Counted from the stretch's first letter, positions 1-6,073 are shown. The stretch is DNA of 11,343 nt from Baffinella frigidus (GCA_026770585.1 MU646515.1:541615-552957); one strand, 5' to 3'. The notes: a model not told the origin generated them from the sequence alone. Program-made: numbers and translations.

Positions 1-120
1 GAACCCTAAACCCTAAACACTAAACCTTAAACCCTAAACCCTAAACACTAAACACTAAACCCTAAACCCTAAACCCTAAACCCTAAACCCTAAACCCTAA
101 ATCCAAAAACTGTAAACCCT
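1..120. repeat. Telomeric repeat array (CCCTAAA)n
   Basis: About 15 heptamers of CCCTAAA, with variants such as CACTAAA and CCTTAAA, fill the first 108 bases and decay by about 120. The C-rich strand reads 5' to 3' into the window, the orientation expected for the left end of a chromosome. TTTAGGG telomeres are known in plants, many green algae, dinoflagellates and chromerids. The repeats are imperfect, so this is either the inner, degenerate part of a telomere or an interstitial block; the window alone cannot separate these. Confidence 0.85.
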
Positions 121-170
121 AACCCTGGAACCCTCAGAGACGGCATGTGTCCTCGCTCGCGAGAAACCCC

Positions 171-273
171 TATCCCTTAAGTGGCCAGTAGGCTCATACG
201 TCCTACCGTAGGGCCCTAGGACCTGCCTAGGACCTCTTTGGGGTCAATTTTGCCCAGCGCCACTTGAGGGGTA
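171..273 (+). mobile_element. Family A MITE, copy 1
   Basis: Terminal inverted repeats TCCCTTAAGTGG / CCACTTGAGGGG lie between TA dinucleotides at 171-172 and 272-273. The interior carries the family A core (CCGTAGGGCCCTAGGACC, then CCTAGGACCT). It is too short to encode anything. The TA flanks fit a Tc1/mariner-like, non-autonomous element. This right end is the most diverged of the A copies. Confidence 0.7.
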
Positions 274-358
274 GTATCGTACACCCGTGTTTCTCCCCAC
301 GAACCCTGAAGTTTGATAACGCACGGGGTTCTCACGGGGTTTTGTAGCGCTGCCTATG

Positions 359-447
359 TAAACCTGGGCTCGCGATAAAATTGTTTTAGTTGCCCTTTTG
401 TGCTGGAGTTTCTGCTCTAAATGTGTTTTATGGCGAGCCCAGTTTTA
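359..447. mobile_element. Small TA-bounded inverted-repeat element
   Basis: Arms of about 22 bp (359-380 and 426-447) share the core TGGGCTCGC/GCGAGCCCA and differ at about two positions. They begin and end in TA and enclose about 45 bp of AT-richer sequence. The structure is MITE-like, but only one copy was seen in this window, so transposition is inferred from form alone. Confidence 0.5.
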
Positions 448-457
448 GCCATGCAGA

Positions 458-563
458 TATCCCTTAAGTGACGAAGCGGTCAAAATTGACCGCCAAGAGG
501 TCCTAGGCAGGTCCCTAGGGCCGTACGGTAGGGCGTATGAGCCTACTCGCCACTTAGGGGATA
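458..563 (-). mobile_element. Family A MITE, copy 2 (reverse)
   Basis: TA + TCCCTTAAGTG at the left and CACTTAGGGGA + TA at the right (TA at 458-459 and 562-563). The core is reversed relative to copy 1 (CCTAGGCAGG first, GGGCGTATGAGCCTACT last). Near the left end a small hairpin, GCGGTCAAAATTGACCGC, replaces the sequence seen at that place in other copies, so A copies differ in this inner segment. Confidence 0.75.
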
Positions 564-648
564 GGGGGGACGGACTAGTATATAGGGGGTAGGCAGGTGG
601 TATATAGAACGCATATTATTGTAGGGTATAGTATTGTGGGGTATAGGG

Positions 649-752
649 TATCCCTTAAGTGGCCAGTAGGCTCATATGCCCTACCGTAGGGCCCTAGGAC
701 CTGCCTAGGGCTTCCACGGGCGATAGTTCGCCCGTTGGTCACTTAAGGGATA
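649..752 (+). mobile_element. Family A MITE, copy 3
   Basis: Nearly perfect ends, TCCCTTAAGTGG and CACTTAAGGGA, flanked by TA at 649-650 and 751-752. The inner segment carries the hairpin CGGGCGATAGTTCGCCCG, which is also present, slightly changed, in the copy at 1037-1140. The preceding 564-648 is TA- and G-rich with repeated GGGTATAG-like words and no other recognised feature. Confidence 0.8.
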
Positions 753-888
753 ATGTACTGGACGTGACTCAGTACAAGCCTGGACGCGATGCCGTACTTA
801 AGGGATGATGTACTGGACTTAAGGGATAGCGTTGCACCCTGGAGCCTCCTTCGGGGGAAAGCCACCCTGGTGGCTATACATCTTGAGC
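753..888. other. Spacer with orphan family A ends
   Basis: No gene is seen. The right end of copy 3 with its flank (ACTTAAGGGATAATGTACTGGA) is echoed at about 797-816 and again as CTTAAGGGATA near 818-828. Small local duplications of the element-flank junction therefore follow copy 3. A short hairpin GCCACC-CT-GGTGGC lies at 861-874. Confidence 0.4.
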
Positions 889-993
889 TATCCCTTAAGT
901 GCCCAGTAGGCTGATACGCCCTACGGTAGGGTCCTAGGACCTACCTAGGACCTCTTGGCCATCAAATTTGACGGCCTGGGCACTTAAGGGATA
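889..993 (+). mobile_element. Family A MITE, copy 4
   Basis: Ends TCCCTTAAGTG and CACTTAAGGGA with TA at 889-890 and 992-993. The inner segment is GGCCATCAAATTTGACGGCC, the same type as in the copy at 5820-5924, so there are at least two internal subtypes sharing identical ends and core. Confidence 0.8.
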
Positions 994-1036
994 GTGTATT
1001 CACTGTAAAATCAGTGAATTCACGCCAGTGCAGACT

Positions 1037-1140
1037 TATCCCTTAAGTGACCAACGGGCGAATAATCGCCCGTGGAAGCCCTAGGCAGGTCCTAGGGCCC
1101 TACGGTAGGGCGTACGAGCCTACTGGCCACTCAAGGGATA
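1037..1140 (-). mobile_element. Family A MITE, copy 5 (reverse)
   Basis: Ends TCCCTTAAGTGACC and GGCCACTCAAGGGA between TA at 1037-1038 and 1139-1140. The inner hairpin CGGGCGAATAATCGCCCG marks it as the same subtype as copy 3 in the opposite orientation. The hairpin ATTCACTG/CAGTGAAT at 998-1019 lies just upstream and is separate. Confidence 0.8.
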
Positions 1141-1157
1141 GTGGAGGGAACTCACAG

Positions 1158-1253
1158 GCAAATTGGACCTTTTCTTGGGCAGATTTTCAAGGTGATGTAT
1201 TGCGATTCGCAGTACATCCCCTTGAAAATTTACCTTTCCAAGGTCCGATTTGC
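1158..1253. repeat. Imperfect foldback, about 48-bp arms
   Basis: The arms meet at TGCGATTCGC (1201-1210). Matching blocks include GCAAATTGGACCTT/AAGGTCCGATTTGC, ATTTTCAAGG/CCTTGAAAAT and GATGTATTGCG/CGCAGTACATC, roughly 80% similar by eye. Short open frames crossing it are by-products of the palindrome. It is probably an old, decayed MITE; no clear target duplication is visible. Confidence 0.5.
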
Positions 1254-1332
1254 GATTGACTTGACTCCAGGGTGGTACATGGCACTAATCCGTGATGGTA
1301 CTGCAAACTTCTCCTTGGAAAACGTTAGCTAC

Positions 1333-1471
1333 AATTTAATCCGGGAACAAGTATTTTTCTTTTAAAAGCTGGCAATGAAAATTACTACACAACGGGTCAC
1401 GTCCGAAGAAATCGTGTAGTAAATTTCGTGCAGATTTTTTAAAAGAAAAATACTTGTTCCCGGATGAAATT
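1333..1471. mobile_element. AT-rich foldback element
   Basis: The arms at 1333-1367 and about 1437-1471 share CCGGGAACAAGTATTTTTC and TTTTAAAA with about one mismatch. A second, inner pair (AAATTACTACAC / GTGTAGTAAATTT) lies within. MITE-like form; one copy in this window, so family membership is unproven. Confidence 0.55.
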
Positions 1472-1516
1472 CCGTCAACTTGAGAAGAATCGGTCAACCC
1501 GAGTGAGGCAGAGATA
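1471..1516 (+). mobile_element. Family C fragment (right end)
   Basis: CCGTCAACTT ... GGTCAACCC ... TGAGGCAGAGATA matches the right end of the intact element at 8021-8154, ending in TA at 1515-1516. The left part is missing. The flank after it (ATGTGTCCTTGCTCGCGAGAAAC, about 1520-1543) is also found, with one change, at 144-166, so a subtelomeric segment is shared between these two places. Confidence 0.5.
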
Positions 1517-1557
1517 GGGTATGTGTCCTTGCTCGCGAGAAACATTTGTACACGCGC

Positions 1558-1720
1558 ACCACCCTGGAGGCCACCTTAGGGTATTTTGGACGTCCCAAAA
1601 GTCAACTCCCCTTGAAAAGGACTGAGGGCTTCCCTTGAAAAGGACTGAGGGCTCAGTCCTTTTCAAGGGGAGTTGACTTTTGGGACGTCCAAAATACCCT
1701 AAGGTGGCCTCCAGGGTGGT
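1558..1720. repeat. Perfect 69-bp inverted repeat (long hairpin)
   Basis: The left arm 1558-1626 and right arm 1652-1720 appear to match at all 69 positions, from ACCACCCTGGAGG at the outside to GGACTGAG at the inside. The 25-bp spacer holds a second copy of CCCTTGAAAAGGACTGAG, so the inner end of the left arm is tandemly duplicated. A perfect long palindrome implies recent formation or gene conversion between arms. The arm word GTCAACTCCCCTTG recurs at 8234-8247 in another foldback. Confidence 0.85.
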
Positions 1721-1737
1721 TTTGCCCATGATCCCTG

Positions 1738-1808
1738 AAGTTGATTCCCCCGGGTCTGTTGTACAAATTCGTCAATTTTTCATGGCACAAATTCGTCAAC
1801 TTTTGGCG
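1738..1808 (+). mobile_element. Family C fragment (interior)
   Basis: GAAGTTGATTCCCCCGGGTC, then TGTACAAATTCGTCAA and CGTCAACTTTTGG match the interior of the element at 8021-8154. ACAAATTCGTCAA is duplicated here (about 1762 and 1787). Both terminal repeats are absent, so it is a broken relic. Confidence 0.45.
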
Positions 1809-1863
1809 TGACGAGCAGGACAAGCTGCAGAAGGCGCTCCGGAGAGCCAACCTGTCTGACGGC

Positions 1864-2090
1864 GCATCCGTGCGCGTGTAGTAAAGCGCCGGCTATGCGA
1901 AAACTGCGTCCGTGTGCGTGTAGTAAAGCGTCAACCTTGCTGACGGGGCGTCCGTGCGCGTGTAGTAAAGCGCCGACTACGCGAATGCTGCGTCCGTGCA
2001 CGTGTAGTAAAGAGCCGACTACGCGAACGTTGTGTCCGTGCGCGTGCAGTAAAGAGCCGGCTATGCGAACTAGATGCGTCTGTGCGCGTC
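1864..2090. repeat. 42-bp minisatellite, about 5.4 units
   Basis: Units start at 1864, 1906, 1948, 1990 and 2032 (exact 42-bp steps) and at 2076 after a 2-bp insertion. The shared word is GTCCGTGCGCGTGTAGTAAAG with minor changes. Because 42 is a multiple of three, the array stays open in several frames: on the + strand (1808-2143) as a 14-residue repeat around P-C-A-C-S-K, and on the - strand (1780-2097) as a 14-residue repeat around L-L-H-A-H-G. Neither frame resembles a family I know. A real gene is possible, but an open frame is expected from such a period, so it is annotated as a repeat. Confidence 0.85.
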
Positions 2091-2143
2091 TGTTCAAGTT
2101 TGTGGCCCAATTTGTGGCCCAAACAAATACCAGTTGGTCCTAG

Positions 2144-2331
2144 GAGGGAGGTGGTGTTTGACGATCTAGGTACATTGTAATTTTTGATGAATGCTGTACC
2201 TTGAAAATAAGTGACTTGAACAAATCATTGAAGGTACTTTTCATTCAAGTTGCACGTGACTCTTCTGCTCTTTGCTTTACCTTCAAAAGAAGAAACCTGA
2301 ATTAATGCAGTACCAAAAAATCGTACGTGAA
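2144..2331. other. AT-rich spacer, nothing recognised
   Basis: No gene or element is recognised. Words such as GGTACATT, TGTACC, CTTGAA and TTCAAG recur in both orientations (2168-2260), which may be a decayed foldback. Confidence 0.3.
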
Positions 2332-2353
2332 CCCCTGTAGGATCCTACAGGGG
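2332..2353. repeat. 22-bp perfect palindrome, possible family B end-to-end junction
   Basis: CCCCTGTAG-GATC-CTACAGGGG is a perfect palindrome. Its halves equal the outermost 9 bp of family B elements (ACCCCTGTA and TACAGGGG), and it is followed by ACTCATAA, similar to the CTCATAAG that follows the family B end. It may be two element ends abutting across GGATCC, or a relic after internal deletion. Confidence 0.45.
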
Positions 2354-2528
2354 ACTCATAAATTTGTGAACCGAATTATCATTTGGTGTGGACCAAGTTG
2401 GACCACCTGATACTTGGGAGGGTGGCTTCGTCTGATGAACGAAGAACATGTACCCCTTGTACAGGGCAATGTCAGATACATGTACAAGAACCTGCAACCC
2501 CACACAGGCCCTCTCTAAGTCCCAGAGA

Positions 2529-2652
2529 TACATCGGGTACTTCGCTCATAAGAAACAGCCTCCCCCCAAGACCCTACAGTAGGCCCATGCCTAGGGCCCT
2601 ATGGTGGCCCCAGGGGGCGGGGGCAGCTACTTATGAGTGAGGTACCCCTTTA
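2529..2652 (+). mobile_element. Family B MITE, copy 1 (diverged)
   Basis: The left end CATCGGGTACTTCGCTCATAAG and right end CTTATGAGTGAGGTACCCCT pair imperfectly between TA at 2529-2530 and 2651-2652. The core CCCTACAGTAGGCCCATGCCTAGGGCCC is typical of the family. The 124-bp length fits the others. The ends have more changes than most copies, so it is older. Confidence 0.7.
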
Positions 2653-2709
2653 GGCCTACTGTAGGTTCTTACGGTTGCGCGAGTTCATGGGATCGAGGCA
2701 CCCCTGTAC
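2653..2709 (-). mobile_element. Truncated family B copy
   Basis: Directly after copy 1, CCTACTGTAGG, a degraded TTCTTACGG and GATCGAGGCACCCCTGTA resemble the right half of a family B element, ending in TA. Its left half is missing. It abuts copy 1 at TA 2651-2652. Confidence 0.45.
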
Positions 2710-2713
2710 AATC

Positions 2714-2850
2714 TAGCTCTGCCTCAGTTAATCTGGGCTCTTCATTTTGATCGTTTTCACGCCGAAAGTTGACGGATTTGTACCACAAAACAGGGAAATC
2801 AACTTCCGGACTCCTCAGATGAAGAGCCCAGATTAACTCAGGCAGAGCTG
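2714..2850 (-). mobile_element. Family C MITE, copy 1
   Basis: Arms AGCTCTGCCTCAGTTAATC... (2715-2743) and ...GATTAACTCAGGCAGAGCT (2821-2849) pair over 29 bp with one mismatch. The interior TTGACGGATTTGTACCAC ... ATCAACTTCC is the reverse complement of that in the copy at 8021-8154, so the two are inverted copies. The left flank is TA (2714-2715); the right is TG (2849-2850), one base off. Confidence 0.75.
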
Positions 2851-2854
2851 GACG

Positions 2855-3205
2855 ATGTCCACCGCGTCTACGAGAGAGTTTCTCAATACCACCACCCCCC
2901 GGCTATGGTTGAGCAGGACCTACTTCATTTCGGAGGAAAGAACAGGGACCCCCGAACACGCCAGTCCGTATGTGGAGAGAGTATGTGGAGAGAGTTTCTT
3001 GATTACACGACCAGCCGGACCGAACGTTAGAGGTCATTCGCAGCACTGCACGATCCTCTCGAGTTTATCGATTACACGACCAGCATGGCACAAAACCCGA
3101 CTACGACCCCATGCGTCGGGTTTTGTGCAACTAGGATCTGTGCGGATCGAGTGCATTCGGGCTGAGGGGGCTGAGGGGGCGAGAAGCCTCTAACAACTAC
3201 AACGG
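2855..3205. other. Unassigned stretch with short direct repeats and a hairpin
   Basis: A frame of 112 codons is open from ATG 2855, but its composition follows local direct repeats and it resembles no family I know. GATTACACGACCAGC occurs twice (about 3001 and 3069), each time after GAGAGTTT or CGAGTTT, giving a roughly 68-bp step. A perfect 14-bp hairpin, GCACAAAACCCGAC / GTCGGGTTTTGTGC, lies at 3088-3128. Confidence 0.4.
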
Positions 3206-3209
3206 GATG

Positions 3210-3231
3210 ATCCTTCCCCCGGGGGAAGGAT
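3210..3231. repeat. 22-bp perfect palindrome
   Basis: ATCCTTCCCCC-GGGGGAAGGAT is a perfect palindrome centred on CCCGGG. Its role is unknown. The 240-codon frame starting at ATG 3207 runs through it and overlaps the ankyrin gene in another frame; I do not regard that frame as a gene. Confidence 0.6.
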
Positions 3232-3417
3232 TGTGGTGTGCCACACAGCGTGAAAAATCGCTAAGATCAGACGAAACGGGGGGGGGGCACCATTTACTGA
3301 CCACACATCACGCCCATCACCCAGGACCAGACAGTCCCAGCTACTTGGAGGAGGTCTCGAGGGGCCACAGAAGGCGGTGTGGCCAGACCAGAACACTCTC
3401 ATCCGACAGGCTCCAGC

Positions 3418-3740
3418 GCAGGCTCAGCAGGGAGAGCGCAGAAGCACAATCCCCCCAGAGGGGTAGCGCGGTTCCAGGAAGACGTTTCCCCAGGATAGGG
3501 CTCATGCGTTGTCGGAGAAAGCAGGAAAGGGCGTTCAGTTTGTGGGCGAGTCAGCCCACAACGAGTCGAGCACCTATTTTGGCCACAAAATTTTCACGAC
3601 CGCCAAGATCAGGCTCACCAGGTAGATGGCACAATCCGCCCAGGGGGGTAGAACGGTTCTGGGAAGACGTTGGGCAGGGGCGTGGTCCGTTCTCGGGGAC
3701 AGGGTGTTCATTTTGTGGGGCATCAGTGAGCCATGACTTT
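3418..3740 (+). repeat. Diverged direct repeat, step about 185-190 bp
   Basis: The segments 3418-3560 and 3608-3740 align by eye through shared words: CAGGCTCA-CAGG, GCACAATCC-CCCAG, GGGGTAG, CGGTT, GGAAGACGTT, GTTCA-TTTGTGGG and CA-GAG. It is a tandem duplication with considerable divergence and frame-breaking indels, so it gives no sign of coding constraint. It lies just upstream of the ankyrin gene. Confidence 0.5.
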
Positions 3741-3763
3741 TTTTTTGACCACTGCTCACTGAT
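3722..3763. repeat. Stem-loop followed by T-tract
   Basis: ATCAGTGAGC (3722-3731) pairs with GCTCACTGAT (3754-3763), followed by eight T. It resembles a bacterial terminator, but the setting is eukaryotic. The T-rich stretch ending in CCTGCAGCCTGCAG (about 3762-3787) could equally serve as a polypyrimidine tract before a splice acceptor for the ankyrin gene. Neither role is shown. Confidence 0.4.
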
Positions 3764-3931
3764 TTTTTTTCCGAGCCTGCAGCCTGCATATCTGGCGCGA
3801 GAGGCAGGGACGCTACCTGGTGGGTACCGGCCTCCTGAAAAAAGGATTTGCCCCACGCCAGTCGGAAGATCAGATTTGCGACGTTGCCCGTTGGCCCCAA
3901 CCCGCGCCAGCAGGCGGCTCTCGTGTTGACC

Positions 3932-4585
3932 ATGACCGCGCGCGTCACTGGGACTCGAGTGACGGTTGCGCGAACCCCCGCGCCTTCGGGGCAACCCCCC
4001 GCGCTTTGGACCGCAAGCAGGTTCGGCAGGACGGAGGGCGTGCGGCAGCTACTGGCGGTGGGCCACGGCACGGAGGAGAAAGGACCGGGGGGCTTCACAG
4101 CGCTGGGCATGGCTTCTTTCTTCGGCCATGAGGGAGTTGTCGCCCGGCTCCTTCAGGCCGGGGCGGTCGTCTCTTCCACTGCCGAAATGGGAGCGACGCC
4201 GTTGTCTTCGGCTGCCAGCCAGGGCCACCTCGGGGTGGTGTGGATGCTGCTCGAGAAAGGGGCGGACGTCTCTGCGCGGAACAGCAATGGCGCGACGATG
4301 CTGCTTCAAGCTGCAGTCGCCGGCAACAGAGACCTCTCAAGAATGTTGCTTTCGCATGGGGCGGATCCCTCGGCCGAGGACGTGCACGGCGGCACGCCGC
4401 TCTTCTGGGCCGCGTTCGGCCACCACCAGGAGATCGCGTCGATGCTGCTGTTCCGGGGGGCAGACTTGCAGTCGACGACCAACGGGCAGACTCCGTTCGA
4501 CGTCGCGAACGGAGCGATCGCCGAGATGCTCGATGCTGAGGCCGCGTTCAGGGCCCGCGGGGTAGCGCACCCCTCCACTCGGTAG
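3932..4585 (+). CDS. Ankyrin-repeat protein (possibly a 3' exon)
   Basis: A frame of 217 codons from ATG 3932 to TAG 4583-4585. Ankyrin repeats are about 33-residue helix-turn-helix-hairpin units that form elongated protein-binding solenoids; the partner here is unknown. Counting from M1, a degenerate repeat spans about residues 24-51 (LWTASRFGRTEGVRQLL). Four clear repeats follow at about 52-86, 87-119, 120-152 and 153-184, each with the G-TPL/TAL start, an A-A/S-GH helix turn, a LL helix and an H/K/R-GAD hairpin. A partial cap (GQTPFDVA) ends near 204. No signal peptide, membrane segment or enzyme domain is seen. The same frame is open upstream to a TGA at 3836-3838, with only a TTG at 3848, so either the ATG is the true start or the reading frame is one exon entered through an acceptor downstream of 3838. 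Third codon positions are GC-rich. The last dozen codons lie in a duplicated segment, so this C-terminus may be acquired. High confidence in the domain, lower in the gene ends. Confidence 0.8.
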   Translation: MTARVTGTRVTVARTPAPSGQPPALWTASRFGRTEGVRQLLAVGHGTEEKGPGGFTALGMASFFGHEGVVARLLQAGAVVSSTAEMGATPLSSAASQGHLGVVWMLLEKGADVSARNSNGATMLLQAAVAGNRDLSRMLLSHGADPSAEDVHGGTPLFWAAFGHHQEIASMLLFRGADLQSTTNGQTPFDVANGAIAEMLDAEAAFRARGVAHPSTR

Positions 4586-4780
4586 GCGCGGCTGGAGGCA
4601 CGGCCGGCACTGGGTAGGCGGCCATTGCTGGGTACAGGGGTACCTCGCTCATAAGAAAACGCCCGGTTTGTGGCGCCACTTGACGCACAGGGCCTGCGAG
4701 GCAGCGCATCCCTCCACTCGGTAGGTGGCCGTGGCTGGTGACGCGACCGGTGTTGGGTAGGCGCCCACGGCTAGGTAGGC
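4550..4780 (+). repeat. Direct duplication of the ankyrin gene tail
   Basis: Segment 4550-4632 (AGGGCC-GCG, CAGCGCA-like block, CCCTCCACTCGGTAGG, TTGGGTAGGCG-like blocks) recurs at 4689-4780. In the second copy the ankyrin frame still reads ...A-A-H-P-S-T-R-stop, against ...V-A-H-P-S-T-R-stop in the gene, including one silent CAC/CAT change. The step is about 139 bp. A half family B element lies between the copies. Confidence 0.65.
4633..4660 (+). mobile_element. Family B left end only (solo half)
   Basis: TACAGGGGTACCTCGCTCAT followed by AAGAAAACG is an intact family B left end, but no core or right end follows. Instead it joins GTTTGTGGCGCCACTTGAC (4666-4684), which recurs inverted at 4986-5004. 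It is probably the breakpoint of a rearrangement. Confidence 0.6.
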
Positions 4781-4785
4781 GGCCG

Positions 4786-4973
4786 GGAGAGAGAGAGAGA
4801 GAGAGGGAGAGATAGATAGAAAGAAAGAGGGAGAGAGGGAGGGAGAGAGAGAGAGAGGCTGTGCAGAGGGGGAGAAGGGGGGGGGGGAGAGAGAGATAGA
4901 GAGAGAACGAAAGAGAGAGAGAGAGAGAGAGAGAGAGTGCGCGCGCGCGCGCGCGCGCGCGCGCGCGCGCGCG
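4786..4973. repeat. GA-rich and (CG)n microsatellites
   Basis: Purine tract of GA dinucleotides with GATA, GAAA and G-run interruptions (4786-4937), then an alternating CG/GC tract of about 36 bp (4938-4973). Long serine/leucine or arginine/alanine frames on either strand are artefacts of these dinucleotides. Alternating CG of this length favours Z-DNA. Confidence 0.9.
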
Positions 4974-5067
4974 AGATGTGCAGCAGTCAAGTGGCGCCAC
5001 AAACTCCCATTGCTTCATCTCAGCCTCGCGAGGTCACCAGGGGGGGCACCAGAGAGAGAGAGAGAGA

Positions 5068-5115
<48 letters not shown>

Positions 5116-5157
5116 TGCAGCAGGCAAGTGACGCCACAAACTCCCGCAGCTTCATCC
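4971..5157 (-). repeat. Repeated module beside GA/CG tracts, coding-like
   Basis: Two direct copies (about 4974-5018 and 5112-5155) of a 45-bp module each directly follow a GA/CG tract. On the - strand both begin with ATG and read M-K-x-x-E-F-V-A-(P/S)-L-x-C-C-T-S before entering the CT-rich strand of the tract. A third, inverted copy of the FVAPLD part is at 4664-4684. Between the copies is a GA-CG-GA tract (5052-5113). The module may be a duplicated exon start or simply microsatellite-linked repeat DNA; no family is recognised. Confidence 0.45.
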
Positions 5158-5195
5158 GGGCACCGAGGGCCGCCGTGCAGGAAAGCTCTCTAGGT

Positions 5196-5524
5196 CGAGG
5201 CTGTGTCTGAGTAGGACCTAGCGAGCAACGTGTGCAGGGCGCATGGCCTCTACAGGGGTACCTCGCCCATAATAAACCGCCTCCTCCTAGCACCCTACAG
5301 TAAGGCTATGCTCAGGGCCCTATGGCGGTCCTAGGGGAGGGGCGGCGGTTTCTTATGAGCGAGGTACCCCTGTATATCTCGCTCCTACGCTGATGCACCT
5401 CAGGAGAGTGTGCGAGGCATAGACCTCTCTCTAGGGAATTTATATATGGATGAATAGTGATGGTCAAATGAGCACCAAGAGTGCACATGACCTCTCTCGG
5501 CGCCCCTGCTCAGACACAGCCTCG
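5196..5524. repeat. 16-bp inverted repeat flanking a family B element
   Basis: CGAGGCTGTGTCTGAG (5196-5211) is the exact reverse complement of 5509-5524. CCGCCGTG outside the left arm also has a partner, CACGGCGG, outside the right arm. About 300 bp lies between, including the family B element at 5251-5374; the rest (5375-5508 and 5525-5598) shows no gene. AATAAAG near 5560 is not tied to any gene. Confidence 0.45.
5251..5374 (+). mobile_element. Family B MITE, copy 2
   Basis: TA-CAGGGGTACCTCGCCCATAA and TTCTTATGAGCGAGGTACCC-CTG-TA form about 26-bp terminal inverted repeats. The core CACCCTACAGTAAGGCTATG...GGGCCCTATGGCGGTCCTAGG is typical. Length with both TA is 124 bp. Confidence 0.8.
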
Positions 5525-5606
5525 GTGGGGGTGCATACACGGCGGCGGTGTGGCTACTAATAAAGAACTCTCACGCTTGAGGAACATTACTTGTGGGCCT
5601 TAGGGG

Positions 5607-5727
5607 TACAGGGGTACCTCGCTCATAAGAAACCAACCCCTCCTAGGACCCTACAGTAGGACCATGCCTAGGGCCCTACGGTGGTCCTAGGGGGGAGGCA
5701 GTTTCTTATGAGCGAGGTACCCCTGTA
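5607..5727 (+). mobile_element. Family B MITE, copy 4 (nested)
   Basis: Well-preserved ends CAGGGGTACCTCGCTCATAAG / CTTATGAGCGAGGTACCCCTG with TA at 5607-5608 and 5726-5727. It sits in the TA of GGGG-TA-CCTCG near the left tip of an older family B copy and is in the opposite orientation to it. Confidence 0.85.
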
Positions 5728-5819
5728 CCTCGATCATAGGGAGCCGCGCCCCCCCCCCTGGGACCACCGTAGGGCTAAGATAGGCCTACTGTAGGGTCCT
5801 AGGGTGGTGTGCTCTCTTA

Positions 5820-5924
5820 TAACCCTTAAGTGGCCATGCCATCAAATTTGAGGGCCAATAGGTCCTAGGTAGATCCTAGGGCCCTACCGTAGGGCATATG
5901 AGCCTACTGGTCACTTAAGGGATA
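5820..5924 (-). mobile_element. Family A MITE, copy 6 (nested in family B)
   Basis: Ends CCCTTAAGTGG and CACTTAAGGGA with TA at 5820-5821 and 5923-5924. The inner segment GGCCATGCCATCAAATTTGA places it with copy 4 of the family. It interrupts CTCTTATA-AGCGAGG of the outer family B element, which dates family A activity here after that family B insertion. Confidence 0.85.
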
Positions 5925-6073
5925 AGCGAGGTTTTCCACTGAGCCTGAGGCATTCCAGCTTGAAGAATTTCTACCTGATATTCCAAGGACCCTATGGCGG
6001 TCCAGCTTGAAGCATTTCGAGCATTTCTGAAATGGTGACGAGTTTTGAGCCTGCCGGTCGCGCGTTGAACCAT

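Larger units (their letters stand above)
5599..5941 (-). mobile_element. Family B MITE, copy 3: outer copy carrying two inserts
   Basis: The outer element is split into three pieces: a decayed left tip TTAGGGG (5599-5606), the core GGGACCACCGTAGGGC...CCTACTGTAGGGTCCTAGG through CTCTTA (5728-5819), and the right end AGCGAGGTTTTCCACTG (5925-5941). The inserts are another family B copy (5607-5727) and a family A copy (5820-5924). Removing each insert with one TA leaves 121 bp, the normal family length, and restores CTTA-TA-AGCGAGG, the usual right terminal motif. Confidence 0.65.

Noticed and set aside
171-1140. Regularly spaced repeats resembling a CRISPR array
   Set aside because: The repeated units are about 104-bp palindromic elements in both orientations with irregular spacing and TA flanks; there are no short uniform repeats with unique spacers and no cas genes.
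2855-3193. 112-codon frame from ATG on + strand
   Set aside because: No domain or family resemblance, and it spans local direct repeats and a hairpin.
3722-3770. Hairpin plus T-tract resembling an intrinsic terminator
   Set aside because: The window has eukaryotic telomeric repeats and no bacterial gene organisation, so a factor-independent bacterial terminator is not a reasonable call.
3207-3929. 240-codon open frame from ATG on + strand
   Set aside because: It has arginine-, proline- and serine-rich composition without domains, passes through a diverged tandem repeat and a T-tract, and overlaps the ankyrin gene in another frame. Most likely chance in GC-rich DNA.
3551-4110. Minus-strand frames of 147 and 178 codons
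   Set aside because: They are mostly shadows of the region upstream of and within the ankyrin gene, with no domain; they overlap each other in different frames.
3966-4578. Other frames within 3966-4578 on both strands
   Set aside because: Shadows of the ankyrin repeats; only the frame ending at 4585 shows the ankyrin motif.
4548-5293. Long serine/leucine- and arginine/alanine-rich frames
   Set aside because: They are generated by GA/CT and CG dinucleotide tracts; only the short flank module is worth noting.
5555-5566. AATAAAG as a polyadenylation signal
   Set aside because: It lies about 1 kb after the ankyrin stop with repeats and elements between, and many lineages that fit this sequence do not rely on AATAAA.
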